DNA of 64,000 nt from Bacteroides intestinalis (lineage in GTDB: Bacteria; Bacteroidota; Bacteroidia; Bacteroidales; Bacteroidaceae). Below are positions 44,964 to 55,037 of this stretch, piece after piece (within the stretch, counting starts at the first letter, position 1; every line of letters begins with the position of its first letter). Made by a program: the position numbers and the translations under genes. The notes under the pieces were generated by a model. It was not told the origin of the DNA. It saw only the letters and a program-made list of their open reading frames with translations, and did no database searches. The DNA lies in contig NZ_CABJDN010000004.1 in the NCBI RefSeq assembly GCF_902364365.1, positions 452,705 through 516,704 on the forward strand, written 5' to 3'.

Positions 44964-46007
44964 ATGGCACAGATGAATTTTGGCGGTGTTACTGAAAATG
45001 TAATGACCCGCGAAGAATTTCCTTTGGAAAAAGCACGTGAGATTTTGAAAGATGAGACAATTGCAGTGATCGGTTATGGTGTACAGGGACCGGGACAGGC
45101 ATGTAACCTGCGCGATAATGGTTTCAACGTAATTGTTGGACAGCGTCCGGGAAAGACCTATGAGAAAGCAGTAGCTGACGGATGGGTACCGGGTGAAACA
45201 CTGTTTGGCATTGAGGAAGCTTGTGAGAAAGGTACTATCGTTATGTGCTTGTTGTCCGATGCAGCTGTAATGTCTGTATGGCCTACTATCAAGCCTTACC
45301 TGACTCCTGGAAAAGCTCTTTACTTCTCTCATGGTTTTGCTATCACTTGGAGCGACCGTACAGGTGTAGTTCCTCAGAAAGATATCGACGTAATCATGGT
45401 AGCTCCTAAAGGTTCGGGTACTTCATTGCGTACTATGTTCCTCGAAGGCCGTGGCTTGAACTCTTCTTACGCTATCTATCAGGATGCTACAGGCAAAGCT
45501 ATGGATCGTACCATCGCATTGGGTATCGGTGTAGGTTCAGGATATTTGTTCGAAACTACTTTCCAACGTGAAGCTACTTCTGACCTGACAGGTGAGCGTG
45601 GTTCATTGATGGGTGCTATCCAGGGATTGTTGTTGGCTCAGTACGAAGTATTGCGCGAAAACGGTCATACTCCGTCAGAAGCATTCAATGAAACTGTAGA
45701 AGAATTGACTCAGTCATTGATGCCGTTATTCGCTAAGAATGGTATGGACTGGATGTATGCTAACTGTTCGACTACTGCACAACGCGGTGCTCTGGACTGG
45801 ATGACTCCGTTCCACGATGCTATCAAGCCGGTAGTACAGAAATTGTATGCAAGCGTTAAGTCCGGTAACGAGGCTCAGATCTCTATCGACAGCAATTCTC
45901 AACCTGATTATCGTGAGAAACTGAACGAAGAACTTCGTCAGTTGCGCGAAAGCGAAATGTGGCAGACTGCTGTTACAGTTCGTCAATTGCGTCCGGAAAA
46001 TAACTAA
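44964..46007 (+). CDS. ilvC: Ketol-acid reductoisomerase
   Basis: ATG 44964 gives MAQMNFGGVTENVMTREEF and 347 residues. The Rossmann domain is marked by AVIGYGVQGPGQACNLRDNG, then the nucleotide-specificity loop GQRPGKTYEKA. The C-terminal knotted domain includes the metal-binding AIQGLLLAQYEVLRENGHTP and the YANCSTTAQRGALDW segment. It isomerises and reduces acetolactate and acetohydroxybutyrate. An in-frame TTG 36 bp earlier would add a Lys-rich extension and is rejected. Last gene of the ilv operon. Confidence 0.97.
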   Translation: MAQMNFGGVTENVMTREEFPLEKAREILKDETIAVIGYGVQGPGQACNLRDNGFNVIVGQRPGKTYEKAVADGWVPGETLFGIEEACEKGTIVMCLLSDAAVMSVWPTIKPYLTPGKALYFSHGFAITWSDRTGVVPQKDIDVIMVAPKGSGTSLRTMFLEGRGLNSSYAIYQDATGKAMDRTIALGIGVGSGYLFETTFQREATSDLTGERGSLMGAIQGLLLAQYEVLRENGHTPSEAFNETVEELTQSLMPLFAKNGMDWMYANCSTTAQRGALDWMTPFHDAIKPVVQKLYASVKSGNEAQISIDSNSQPDYREKLNEELRQLRESEMWQTAVTVRQLRPENN

Positions 46008-46066
46008 TCCTTCTCGGGGATAAGAATAAAAATGCCCGAATACTTGATTTCGGTGTTTCAATGTAG

Positions 46067-46074
46067 TATATTTG
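46067..46074 (+). promoter_or_regulatory. Orphan promoter after ilvC
   Basis: TATATTTG is an exact TAnnTTTG match with a TTG 20 bp upstream (46044-46046). No protein gene follows within 430 bp, but a terminator does. Confidence 0.5.
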
Positions 46075-46080
46075 TAACCG

Positions 46081-46146
46081 TAATCCTGATTTAAGTTCGG
46101 GAAGAAGACAATGGGAGGAGTAACGTAAGTTGCTCCTCTCTTTTTA
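46081..46146 (+). ncRNA. Candidate small RNA of about 65 nt
   Basis: The interval between the orphan promoter and an intrinsic terminator (GAGGAGTAAC, loop GTAA, GTTGCTCCTC, then TCTTTTT; 46116-46145) would give a transcript of about 65 nt with no open frame. The terminator could instead belong to ilvC, so the RNA is a prediction only. Confidence 0.4.
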
Positions 46147-46159
46147 TATAATAAGGTAT

Positions 46160-46291
46160 GAAATTACTGAAAACGCATCCTCTTTTGCTGCAAAACATAT
46201 GATGTAATCATTCAAAACACACTATCTGGTGAGGTAAAAGACACTATGTAATAGAGGTAAACATATCATCTGCTTTGCGAATGATGTAATA
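46160..46291. repeat. Array of six degenerate 22-bp units
   Basis: Unit ends fall at 46181, 46203, 46225, 46247, 46269 and 46291, exactly 22 bp apart. Tails are alike (ACATATGAT, ACACACTAT, AGACACTAT, ACATATCAT), and dyads straddle the junctions (ATGAT-GTA-ATCAT, CTAT-GTA-ATAG). It shares period and dyad design with the array at 7457, but most bases differ. No gene lies here. Confidence 0.6.
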
Positions 46292-46475
46292 GATAGACTA
46301 AGCTTTTCTTATCCTGTTAATACTTTATAAATCTGCTATTGACAGAAATCGTGTAATTGTTTATAATTGGAAGATAGATTTTCTTATTTCGAATAATAGT
46401 TGATTTATAAATGCTAAAATTTGTGTATTTTAGAAATAGTATTCGCTTTTTATTCAATATGTGGCTGTTTTTTGC

Positions 46476-46483
46476 TACTTTTG
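46476..46483 (+). promoter_or_regulatory. -7 element of the first LruC gene
   Basis: TACTTTTG fits TAnnTTTG, 32 bp before the ATG at 46516. Confidence 0.6.
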
Positions 46484-46515
46484 CACCAAATTAACAACAT
46501 AAAGACGAGCGTGCT

Positions 46516-48432
46516 ATGACTAAAGAAATTAGTTTCAGGGCAATACGCAACGCATTCTACTTTCTACTATGCAACGTATTGGTCATTTTTGTAATGTTGG
46601 GGTGTACCCGTGATGTATATGATCCTAATGGTAATGGAGACGATGAGAACCCAAATCCTTTCCCATTTTCTACTACTGCTACTATTCAACTGAATGTGAA
46701 GTATGATGTCCCCAAAGGATATAAAGTACTTTTTAATGTTTATCTTGAAAATCCATTTATGACAAATGATGAGGGACAAGTGGTGCTGCGTACCGATCTG
46801 GCTCCTGTGGTGACTCGTATGACGGATGAAAACGGTGTATATAATGGCAAAGAAACCATCACGGCTGATCATGGTTCGGATGCTTATATTTATACCTCCT
46901 ATGTCGGAGTTCCTGGATTATTCAAGACATCGCTTAGTGATAATGCGATTCATGCAGATATTAAATGGGAATTAACCGGAAATACCCCTCACACACGTGC
47001 AGGGAACTGGACTGTTCCGAGTGGATATGGAGTTTTGGGAACTTGGGCAGACAATGGCCGTCCCAATTATTTGGATACTGAAGGGGAGCTAAGTTTATCG
47101 GAATCTATTCTGAATACAATTAAGAATGTAATTCCTGAGAGAGGTACTTGCCCAAAGAAGTATCGTCAGTCTGCTGATTTTGAGGTGAAGGATCCGGAAG
47201 GTAGAAATGCTGAAATATTTGTTCGTTTCATAGGTGGAACCAGTGGTGCGGCAAGTGCTTTCGGTTATTATTGCTATAAGTCCGGTGCTTCTGATGAGGA
47301 TATAAAAGCTGCAAAGAAGTATATTGTTTTCCCGAATACGCACACCATTAATTATTATGGACGACCTGTTGGGCTAAAAGGTGGAGAATGTGTTAAGTTG
47401 CATTATATTAATGAGGATGGTGTAGATAAGGGAACTGAATTCCCTAATGGAGTGAAGATCGGTTGGTTTCTGTTAAATGACTCTTATTTCAAAGGCGGGA
47501 ATGGATTGGGGACTTTCTATTCAACTATAGCATTGAATGGTGATGGACGTACACATACGGCTGCTTTCCGCATCAATGACTTTGTGGTACTTTCATTTGA
47601 AGACTGGACCGATCAGGATTATAATGATGTTCAGTTCAATATATGGTCTAATCCGATAGAGGCGATAACTCCTGATGTGCCCGAGGTGAAACCTGATGAG
47701 GGTGATAAAGAAGATGAATCTGTAGCTTACCGTATGACATATAAAGGTATTCTTGCATTTGAAGATAACTGGCCGAATAAAGGCGATTATGATTTGAATG
47801 ATGTCATTGTGAAGTATAATTCTATTTTGAGTTTTAATACGAAGAATGAAGTTCTCTCTACTGAAGATACTTTCACGGCGCTTTGGTCAGGTGCTTCTTT
47901 CCATAATGGTTTTGGATATGAGATGAATACCGACCGTTCTAATGTGATTACTACATTTGTGGAAAATCCGGTGGCTGATATCAATCAAGGAATAGACAAG
48001 GACCTTTCTAAAGCAACGATCAATGTCTTTTTCAATGCGCTTTCTGTTACGGGTGACAATACGAAAACAGAAACTTATAAGATTAGGAATAAGTTAAGTA
48101 CTCCTGTAGATCATGAGACTTTTGGTATATCTCCTTATAATTCGTTCATTATGGTTCATGATAATGCTGGAGATAACAGATGTGAAGTGCATCTGATAAA
48201 CAATAAACCGACGACAAAGGCAAATATGGATTTGTTTCACACAGGCAAAGATTTATCTTCACCCAGTACCGGAATCTATTATGTAGCTGCTGAGAATTAT
48301 CCTTTCGCCATTAATCTGGTTGATGCGGAAGAATTCAGCACCACTGAAACTCAGAGTGTGGATAAAAGCTATCCTAATTTTGTGAGATGGGTTGAATCTA
48401 ATGGTAGCGAATGTAAGGATTGGTATAAGTAG
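46516..48432 (+). CDS. LruC-domain lipoprotein
   Basis: The 638-residue protein has a long N-terminal signal with a lipobox-like VMLGC followed by TRDVYDPNG. An N-terminal carboxypeptidase-like beta domain (TATIQLNVKYDVPKGYKVLF) is followed by a DUF4114-type segment with VVLSFEDWTDQDYNDVQFNI. The C-terminal LruC domain has the calcium-site-like FEDNWPNKGDYDLNDVIVKY. Such proteins are surface lipoproteins common in Bacteroidales, often with adhesin-like or matrix roles, but none is assigned here. It is followed by a strong terminator and then by a broken paralogue. Confidence 0.8.
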   Translation: MTKEISFRAIRNAFYFLLCNVLVIFVMLGCTRDVYDPNGNGDDENPNPFPFSTTATIQLNVKYDVPKGYKVLFNVYLENPFMTNDEGQVVLRTDLAPVVTRMTDENGVYNGKETITADHGSDAYIYTSYVGVPGLFKTSLSDNAIHADIKWELTGNTPHTRAGNWTVPSGYGVLGTWADNGRPNYLDTEGELSLSESILNTIKNVIPERGTCPKKYRQSADFEVKDPEGRNAEIFVRFIGGTSGAASAFGYYCYKSGASDEDIKAAKKYIVFPNTHTINYYGRPVGLKGGECVKLHYINEDGVDKGTEFPNGVKIGWFLLNDSYFKGGNGLGTFYSTIALNGDGRTHTAAFRINDFVVLSFEDWTDQDYNDVQFNIWSNPIEAITPDVPEVKPDEGDKEDESVAYRMTYKGILAFEDNWPNKGDYDLNDVIVKYNSILSFNTKNEVLSTEDTFTALWSGASFHNGFGYEMNTDRSNVITTFVENPVADINQGIDKDLSKATINVFFNALSVTGDNTKTETYKIRNKLSTPVDHETFGISPYNSFIMVHDNAGDNRCEVHLINNKPTTKANMDLFHTGKDLSSPSTGIYYVAAENYPFAINLVDAEEFSTTETQSVDKSYPNFVRWVESNGSECKDWYK

Positions 48433-48460
48433 GAAAATCCTTTTTAAAGTTATTATAAGA

Positions 48461-48507
48461 AACTACGCAACTTCTGTGCATTGTGCACGAAGTTGCGTAG
48501 TTTTTTT
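48461..48507 (+). terminator. Strong intrinsic terminator
   Basis: ACTACGCAACTTC (48462-48474) and GAAGTTGCGTAGT (48489-48501) pair perfectly, with an inner GTGCA/TGCAC stem and seven T after. Confidence 0.92.
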
Positions 48508-48518
48508 GTGCTGTGGGA

Positions 48519-48873
48519 TTGCATTGTTCAATCTTCCATTTCTGAACTCTTTCTTTAAATAAGTGGATTTAGTTTTAAAAATAATATTAGATTACATAAT
48601 TCAACCAACTGATAGAGGAAATATTTTTTGATTTATAAATATTTGCATGTTTGTAAAAGATTGGTGACAGTGTGATGTGTTTGCAGTGGTTTATAAATGT
48701 TAAACAGATTTTGAATAATCAATAAATGATTTATATATACAAGTTATATGTTGATTAAAAATAGGTTATGAAAGTATTCTATTGATTATTTATGATTCTA
48801 TAAGAGTTGTTGATTGAGTGATTTATCCTGAAAAATAAACTTGTGTATTTGATTATTATGACAAAATAAGTTA
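48519..48873. other. AT-rich region upstream of the second LruC gene
   Basis: No gene or RNA is supported. TTGATTTATAAAT at 48628-48640 is repeated exactly at 46400-46412 upstream of the first LruC gene. Confidence 0.4.
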
Positions 48874-48881
48874 TATGTTTG
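48874..48881 (+). promoter_or_regulatory. -7 element of the second LruC gene
   Basis: TATGTTTG fits TAnnTTTG, 31 bp before the ATG at 48913, with TTTG about 22 bp upstream. Confidence 0.55.
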
Positions 48882-48912
48882 TAACGATATTAATTTTATA
48901 ACTCACAATAAT

Positions 48913-50671
48913 ATGAAACGGATTAAAAGAAACAGTTTGGTTACGGGGCTCTATGCACTGATGCTGATGGGGATTGTAACAGGATGCGACAAGGACGTTT
49001 ATAATCCAGGTAACGACGATGATGGCAAACTACCACCAAAAGAAGATTACTTTGATTTCGCTTTGACGGGGGATGTACAGTTAAATGTAAACTATGATGC
49101 ACCAGGCTATCGGGCTGTTATTGAGGTGTATGATCAGAATCCTATGGAGGATCGCAGGACAAAGAAGGAGGGAATTTCACCTATTTTTGTGGCGTATACC
49201 GACATTAATGGAAAGTATGAAGGCAAAATGAATATTCCTACAGCTGTAAAAGAGGCATACCTCTATACAGGCTTGTTCGGTTTGCTGACTTGTGTAAAAT
49301 TGGAGGTTTCGGCAAGCGGGTATACGTATGATGCTACGAAGAGTACGCTAGGAACACGTGCTGCAGCTGCTAAGAAATCCTGATCAGATAAATCTAAAGG
49401 TTCCTGCAGGTGGTTCGACCGTAAGTGTATCATTCATGGGGGAGGCTGCTGCATACTTGAATTCATTTGGTTATTATTATTATCCCACAGGTCAGACAGT
49501 AACTCCCGAGAGTTTTTACAAGATGAAAAAATACCTTATTTTCCCGAATTCAAGCGGTGGAGATGAGCAAAGCACAATGACTCTGAAAACAGGACAAACG
49601 GCAAAACTATTGTATTTTGATAAAGATGGTAATCAGTCAGAATCTTTCCCTGAAGGGTATACTATTGGCTGGTTTTTAATTAGTAATGGCTTTGGAAGTG
49701 ATGCTAATATTGCTCTTGGCTATGTAAAACAATTGGATGAGCTTGGATATAGTAACCCTTCCCTTTATAGTGGATATCGCAATGCCTGTATGTCTGACGA
49801 TGCTGGCACTGATCGTCGTTTTATATCTGTATATGATGAAAAGTCTAAAATGCGTATCATTGGTATTGAAGACTATGTAAAATCAAGTCAAGCTCCGGAT
49901 GATTATAAGGATTTGCTGTTTGCTGTTACCACTTCTAAAGATTTAGGTGGTGGTGATTTGGAACCGGTACCTCCTACTGATCCGGATCCGGAACCTGTTG
50001 TACTTCCGCTAAAAGGTACTCTTGCTTTCGAAGATATCTGGCCCGGTGGTGGTGATTATGACTTGAATGACGTAATGATCGAATATAATCGTAATATTAC
50101 TTTTGATGCAAATAACAAAGCTACTAAGACTGTAGAGACATTTAAGGCTGTTCAGAAAAAAGGTAGTGCTACCAATAATAATTTCTTTGCTTGCCAGTAT
50201 AAACATCTGGGAAAAATGACATTACCTGTAGGGGTGAGAGCTGAGACTGCAACGAATTCATTTGTTATTGAAACCAGTGCAAAAGAGATTGCTGAAGGTA
50301 CAGTTTATACGATTGAACGCGATTTGACAGGTTTAGGCTTGACGCAGACTGATGTAGCCAGTGACTTTAATCCGTATATTATCACTAGACAATATACCAC
50401 TGAAAACAGAGTAGAGGTACACTTGCCACTGGCTGATATGACTTCTTCTGCTGACGTATCATTGATGACAAAAGATAATGCATATTATGTAGGTTCTAAA
50501 GATGGCAGTCAATTCCCATTTGCTATCAATATTCCTATTACAGGCTTTGTTCCGGCTGATGAAAGTTATAGAATTGATTTGGAAGGACAATATCCGGCAT
50601 TTGCCAGTTGGGCTAAATCTAAGGGTACGACAAATCAAGATTGGTATAAAACAGGTAAAGGAGCGAAATAG
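48913..50671 (+). pseudogene. Frameshifted, internally shortened LruC-domain lipoprotein
   Basis: The first part (48913-49383) encodes a lipoprotein signal with lipobox VTGC, then DKDVYNPGNDDD and a beta domain like its neighbour's. It ends GTRAAAAKKS at TGA 49381. The next frame, open from 49352, continues NPDQINLKVPAGGSTVSVSF and reaches a complete C-terminal LruC domain (FEDIWPGGGDYDLNDVMIEY), ending at 50671. Removing one A in AAGAAATCC (49371-49379) would join the two frames. Compared with the upstream paralogue, about 65-70 residues are also missing around the break. Deletion decay, a sequencing error or phase variation could explain it. The promoter and both halves otherwise look intact. 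Confidence 0.75.
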
Positions 50672-50710
50672 ACCAATGTTGATTAGTAAGTAGTTCTTCT
50701 CTCTTATTTT

Positions 50711-50757
50711 GCGCGGGCTATATGAAAGCAAAGCATCATAGGGCCGCGCTCTTTTTA
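50711..50757. terminator. Terminator between convergent LruC and helicase genes
   Basis: GCGCGGGCTAT (50711-50721) and ATAGGGCCGCGC (50738-50749) form a GC-rich stem, followed by CTTTTT. Confidence 0.75.
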
Positions 50758-52641
50758 TGGTTTTATAGTACCTGTATATTCCAGAAATTTACGATAAAAA
50801 GCATGGTGTGCTAAAGTTGCAGCTTCTCCCAATATCACCAATTTCATGCGGGCACGGGTGATGGCAACATTCATTCTTCGTAAATCATTCAGGAAACCAA
50901 TCTGGCCTTCTTCATTGGCGCGGACAAGACTAATGAAAATGACATCACGTTCCTGTCCCTGAAACCCATCTACTGTGTTGACTGTGAGTAGACTGCGGTA
51001 AGACTTAAATGAACCGCTTGCTTTAATCTTATTGCGAAGATATTGCACTTGGGCTTTGTAAGGGGAGATTATACCGAAATCGATTCGTTCTTCTAATACG
51101 CGTTTTCCACCTATCCGGTTAATATAAGCTTTTAATTCCTGAAGCAGTAAATCAGCTTCTGCTTTATTGATACGCCCGAATGTTTCCCCAATGAATTCTT
51201 CCTTAAAATCCATTTCAGAAGTATCTATCCAACTGATAGGCGTATCCCAATCGAGAATACCGCGGTATCGTATCTCCGGAGCCGCTTCCAGTTCTCCGTT
51301 GTAAAACCATTGTGAGGGAAATTTCATGATTTCTTCATGCATACGGTATTGTACTTTCAATAGAGAGACGGTACTGGGTTTATTGGCAACGACTCTTTCC
51401 ATCAATGTACATTCCAATCCTTCACGGGCAGCTTCGTAACATTTTATAGTAGGTGGGAGCTGGCAATGATCACCTGCCAGAACTACACGGTCAACTTTGC
51501 GAATGGCTATCCAGCAAGCAGCCTCCAAGGCTTGGGCGGCTTCATCAATAAAGAGTGTACCGAAGCGGCGCCCGTTCAGTACGCGGTGATTGCTACTGAC
51601 AAGAGTGGAGGCTATGACATGGGCATTGTCGAAAAGATCGGCATTGATTTGTATTTCCAATTGTGTGGCACGATCACGCAGACGGCTCATGCGATTGCGG
51701 GCGCTTTCACGTTCCTCGTAACTACCCCGATGTTTGCCGCCCATTTCACGCATGGCTTTGCGTATACTCCATAATTCAGAGTAGGCCGGGTGTCCTTCGA
51801 ATCGGCGTTCATAAGTGAACGAAAGCATTTTGTCGTTTACCCGGGTGGGATTGCCAATGCGCAGGACATTCACACCACGGTCTACGAGCTTTTCACTGAT
51901 CCAGTCGACAGCGGTATTACTTTGAGCACAGACCAATACTTGCGGTTCGCGGTGTAATGTTTCATAGATAGCTTCTACGAGAGTGGTTGTTTTCCCTGTT
52001 CCCGGAGGCCCGTGTACAATAGAAACATCTCGGGAGTACAACACTTTATTCACCGCATTTTCCTGTGTAGAGTTCAACCAGGGGAAACGGACTGGGTAGA
52101 GCTCACGGAATCCGGGTTTCAAAGTTCCCAGCATGATATCTCTCAATTCTGCCAATCGATTGCCCTTGGCGCGAATTACATCGGAGAGGGCCTCGAACAT
52201 GGTGCGGTAGGAAGTTTCATCAAAATAAAGCTGTACTCCAAGGTTTTCGGCTGATTGCACTTCCAGTATAGCACCTGCACCGGGCATCACAACAACCATA
52301 CGTGTTTCGTTGGCATAACTGATGGTACCAATGGAATTGAAATATGTGATCTTATCGTCGTATCCTTTACGGAAAAAACAGACAGGACGCCCGAATTCAA
52401 AATTATGTTCTATATCAGTATCTTCCGTATGTGTAATTTCTATTACTAATTGATTCAGTGAATTGTAGTAACTTCGTCCGGGAGTGGCAGGATACCAACA
52501 GAGTCCCCGTTTTACCTTGCGGGAGATACCCATGGTTTCGGTCTGCCGTTTGAATTCTTCTTTTTCGAATTCATATTCCATACGCAGGAGCAGTTCTTGT
52601 TGCTGAAGATGGTCGGTTGGGGAAAGGAGGTTATTGCTCAT
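50755..52641 (-). CDS. SF1 DNA/RNA helicase (IGHMBP2/Upf1-like)
   Basis: This 628-residue helicase has Walker A in VHGPPGTGKTTTLVEAI (about residue 208), VLVCAQSNTAVDWISEKLV (motif Ia), Walker B in FIDEAAQALEAACW, VLAGDHCQLPPT (motif III), LKVQYRMHEEIMKFPSQWFY (motif IV), TVNTVDGFQGQERDVIFISL (motif V) and LRRMNVAITRARMKLVILG (motif VI). An N-terminal beta-rich region precedes the core, as in the AAA_11/AAA_12 group that includes Upf1-like enzymes. A role in DNA repair or RNA metabolism is likely; the substrate is not evident. Divergent from acn with its own promoter. Confidence 0.92.
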   Translation of the reverse strand: MSNNLLSPTDHLQQQELLLRMEYEFEKEEFKRQTETMGISRKVKRGLCWYPATPGRSYYNSLNQLVIEITHTEDTDIEHNFEFGRPVCFFRKGYDDKITYFNSIGTISYANETRMVVVMPGAGAILEVQSAENLGVQLYFDETSYRTMFEALSDVIRAKGNRLAELRDIMLGTLKPGFRELYPVRFPWLNSTQENAVNKVLYSRDVSIVHGPPGTGKTTTLVEAIYETLHREPQVLVCAQSNTAVDWISEKLVDRGVNVLRIGNPTRVNDKMLSFTYERRFEGHPAYSELWSIRKAMREMGGKHRGSYEERESARNRMSRLRDRATQLEIQINADLFDNAHVIASTLVSSNHRVLNGRRFGTLFIDEAAQALEAACWIAIRKVDRVVLAGDHCQLPPTIKCYEAAREGLECTLMERVVANKPSTVSLLKVQYRMHEEIMKFPSQWFYNGELEAAPEIRYRGILDWDTPISWIDTSEMDFKEEFIGETFGRINKAEADLLLQELKAYINRIGGKRVLEERIDFGIISPYKAQVQYLRNKIKASGSFKSYRSLLTVNTVDGFQGQERDVIFISLVRANEEGQIGFLNDLRRMNVAITRARMKLVILGEAATLAHHAFYRKFLEYTGTIKP

Positions 52642-52660
52642 ATTATTATTAAATCTCTTA

Positions 52661-52668
52661 CAAAGGTA
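52661..52668 (-). promoter_or_regulatory. -7 element of the helicase gene
   Basis: The minus strand reads TACCTTTG, an exact match, 19 bp before the ATG at 52641. Confidence 0.65.
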
Positions 52669-52789
52669 ATCATTCTTCGCTTTTGCACGAAGAAAAGCTT
52701 TAATTTGTTAAACCTTTAACTATTTTAGTTTGTTTATTATATTAATTTGTAATCTTTACAATATTGGAAAACTAAAAATAAATGTGATT

Positions 52790-55033
52790 ATGGTGTATGA
52801 CGTAACTATGTTAAAGGCCTTTTATGCTTCTTATAAGGGGAAAATGGAACACGTGCGGGCAGTGCTGCAACGTCCGCTGACATTAGCAGAAAAGATTTTG
52901 TATACTCATCTGTTTGATGAGAAGGGGGTAAAAGACTACAAACGGGGAGAAGATTATGTGAACTTCCGCCCTGACCGTGTAGCGATGCAGGATGCAACGG
53001 CACAAATGGCATTGCTGCAATTTATGAATGCAGGTCGCGAGCGGGTTGCCGTACCTTCGACCGTACATTGCGACCATCTGATACAAGCCTATAGAGGGGC
53101 TCGGGAAGACATTGCCACTGCTACCAGGACAAATGAAGAAGTATATGATTTTTTGCGTGATGTCTCTTCCCGGTATGGTATCGGTTTCTGGCAGCCGGGT
53201 GCAGGTATCATTCATCAGGTAGTATTGGAAAATTATGCCTTCCCTGGTGGAATGATGGTAGGAACGGACTCTCATACACCCAATGCAGGTGGCCTCGGTA
53301 TGGTTGCCATCGGTGTCGGTGGTGCCGATGCGGTGGATGTGATGACCGGTATGGAATGGGAATTAAAAATGCCCCGTTTGATTGGTGTACATCTGAAAGG
53401 TGAATTAAATGGTTGGGCGGCTCCAAAAGATGTGATTCTGAAGTTGGCAGGTATCCTGACGGTTAAAGGCGGTACAAATGCAATCATTGAATATTTCGGA
53501 CCGGGCACGGCTTCTTTGTCCGCTACCGGTAAGGCAACTATTTGTAATATGGGGGCCGAAGTCGGTGCCACTACGTCACTTTTCCCTTACGATGATCGTA
53601 TGGCTACTTATCTGAAAGCTACCGGTAGGGAAGAAGTGGCAGAGATGGCTGATTCTGTGGCGGGTGATCTTCGTGCAGATGCCGACATCATGATTGCCCC
53701 GGAGAAGTATTATGATCGGGTCATTGAGATTGACCTTTCCAGACTGGAACCTTATATTAATGGTCCTTTTACTCCCGATGCCGCTACGCCCATTTCCGAA
53801 TTTGCAGAAAAAGTGTTGGTTAACGGTTATCCGCGCAAGATGGAAGTCGGATTGATAGGTTCATGTACCAATTCATCTTATCAGGATTTAAGTCGTGCCG
53901 TTTCCCTGGCCCGCCAGGTTGAAGAGAAGCACCTGAAGGTAGCCGCTCCCCTGATTGTGAACCCCGGATCTGAACGGATACGGGCTACTGCGGAGCGGGA
54001 TGGTATGATAGGAACTTTTGAAAAAGTCGGTGCTACAATTATGGCAAATGCCTGCGGTCCCTGTATCGGTCAGTGGAAACGTGAGACGGATAACCCCACT
54101 CGCAAGAATTCTATCGTAACCTCTTTCAACCGTAATTTTGCTAAACGTGCAGACGGTAATCCGAATACGTATGCCTTTGTCGCTTCACCCGAATTGACGA
54201 TGGCGCTGACAATTGCCGGAGATCTTTGTTTTAATCCGCTGACAGATGTATTGGTGAATCGCGAAGGTGAAAAAGTAAAACTCTCCGAGCCTGTGGGTGA
54301 AGAATTGCCACCGAAGGGATTCGCTGAAGGTAGCGAAGGATATATAGCCCCCGGCTGTGAGAAGACTGAAATCAATGTGAATCCCCATTCGCAACGGCTC
54401 CAATTGCTACAGCCATTCCCTGCCTGGGAAGGAACCGATTTGCTGAATATGCCGTTGCTGCTTAAGGCACAGGGCAAATGTACTACCGATCATATTTCAA
54501 TGGCAGGTCCGTGGCTTCGTTTCCGTGGACATCTGGAAAATATTTCGGATAACATGCTGATGGGTGCTGTGAATGCTTTTAATGGTGAAACTAACAGTGT
54601 TTGGAATCGTTCGACTAATGTATACGGTCCCGTTTCCGGTACGGCAAAGATGTATAAGTCCGAAGGGATTTCTTCCATTGTGGTAGCCGAAGAAAACTAT
54701 GGTGAAGGTTCCAGTCGTGAACATGCCGCTATGGAACCCCGTTTCCTGAATGTCCGTGTGATTCTGGCAAAGAGTTTTGCCCGTATTCACGAAACGAATC
54801 TAAAGAAACAAGGCATGCTGGCATTGACTTTTGTGGATAAAGCCGATTATGATAAGATTCAGGAACATGATTTAATTTCGGTAATCGGATTGACGGACTT
54901 TGCTCCCGGCCGTAATCTTAAGATTGTCCTTCATCATGAAGATGGTACGAAGGAAAGCTTCGAAGCTCAACATACGTATAATGAACAGCAGATAGGCTGG
55001 TTCCGTGCCGGTTCTGCTCTTAATGCAAGATAG
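52790..55033 (+). CDS. acn: Aconitate hydratase
   Basis: I choose ATG 52790 ([20 protein letters not shown]), 747 residues, over an earlier in-frame TTG that would add an unlikely hydrophobic stretch. The enzyme interconverts citrate and isocitrate with a [4Fe-4S] cluster: ligand Cys residues lie in [15 protein letters not shown] and [12 protein letters not shown], and the substrate-binding [14 protein letters not shown] and [19 protein letters not shown] segments are intact. First of three co-directed genes (acn, icd, gltA) that make 2-oxoglutarate for biosynthesis. The gap to icd is 4 bp. Confidence 0.95.
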   Translation: MVYDVTMLKAFYASYKGKMEHVRAVLQRPLTLAEKILYTHLFDEKGVKDYKRGEDYVNFRPDRVAMQDATAQMALLQFMNAGRERVAVPSTVHCDHLIQAYRGAREDIATATRTNEEVYDFLRDVSSRYGIGFWQPGAGIIHQVVLENYAFPGGMMVGTDSHTPNAGGLGMVAIGVGGADAVDVMTGMEWELKMPRLIGVHLKGELNGWAAPKDVILKLAGILTVKGGTNAIIEYFGPGTASLSATGKATICNMGAEVGATTSLFPYDDRMATYLKATGREEVAEMADSVAGDLRADADIMIAPEKYYDRVIEIDLSRLEPYINGPFTPDAATPISEFAEKVLVNGYPRKMEVGLIGSCTNSSYQDLSRAVSLARQVEEKHLKVAAPLIVNPGSERIRATAERDGMIGTFEKVGATIMANACGPCIGQWKRETDNPTRKNSIVTSFNRNFAKRADGNPNTYAFVASPELTMALTIAGDLCFNPLTDVLVNREGEKVKLSEPVGEELPPKGFAEGSEGYIAPGCEKTEINVNPHSQRLQLLQPFPAWEGTDLLNMPLLLKAQGKCTTDHISMAGPWLRFRGHLENISDNMLMGAVNAFNGETNSVWNRSTNVYGPVSGTAKMYKSEGISSIVVAEENYGEGSSREHAAMEPRFLNVRVILAKSFARIHETNLKKQGMLALTFVDKADYDKIQEHDLISVIGLTDFAPGRNLKIVLHHEDGTKESFEAQHTYNEQQIGWFRAGSALNAR

Positions 55034-55037
55034 AAAG

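Noticed and set aside
49352..49383. Programmed ribosomal frameshift in the second LruC gene
   Set aside because: No slippery heptamer or downstream stem is evident, and the region is also shortened relative to the paralogue.
52730..52789. N-terminal extension of aconitase from an upstream TTG
   Set aside because: The extension is a hydrophobic stretch overlapping the promoter region; ATG 52790 gives the normal family start.
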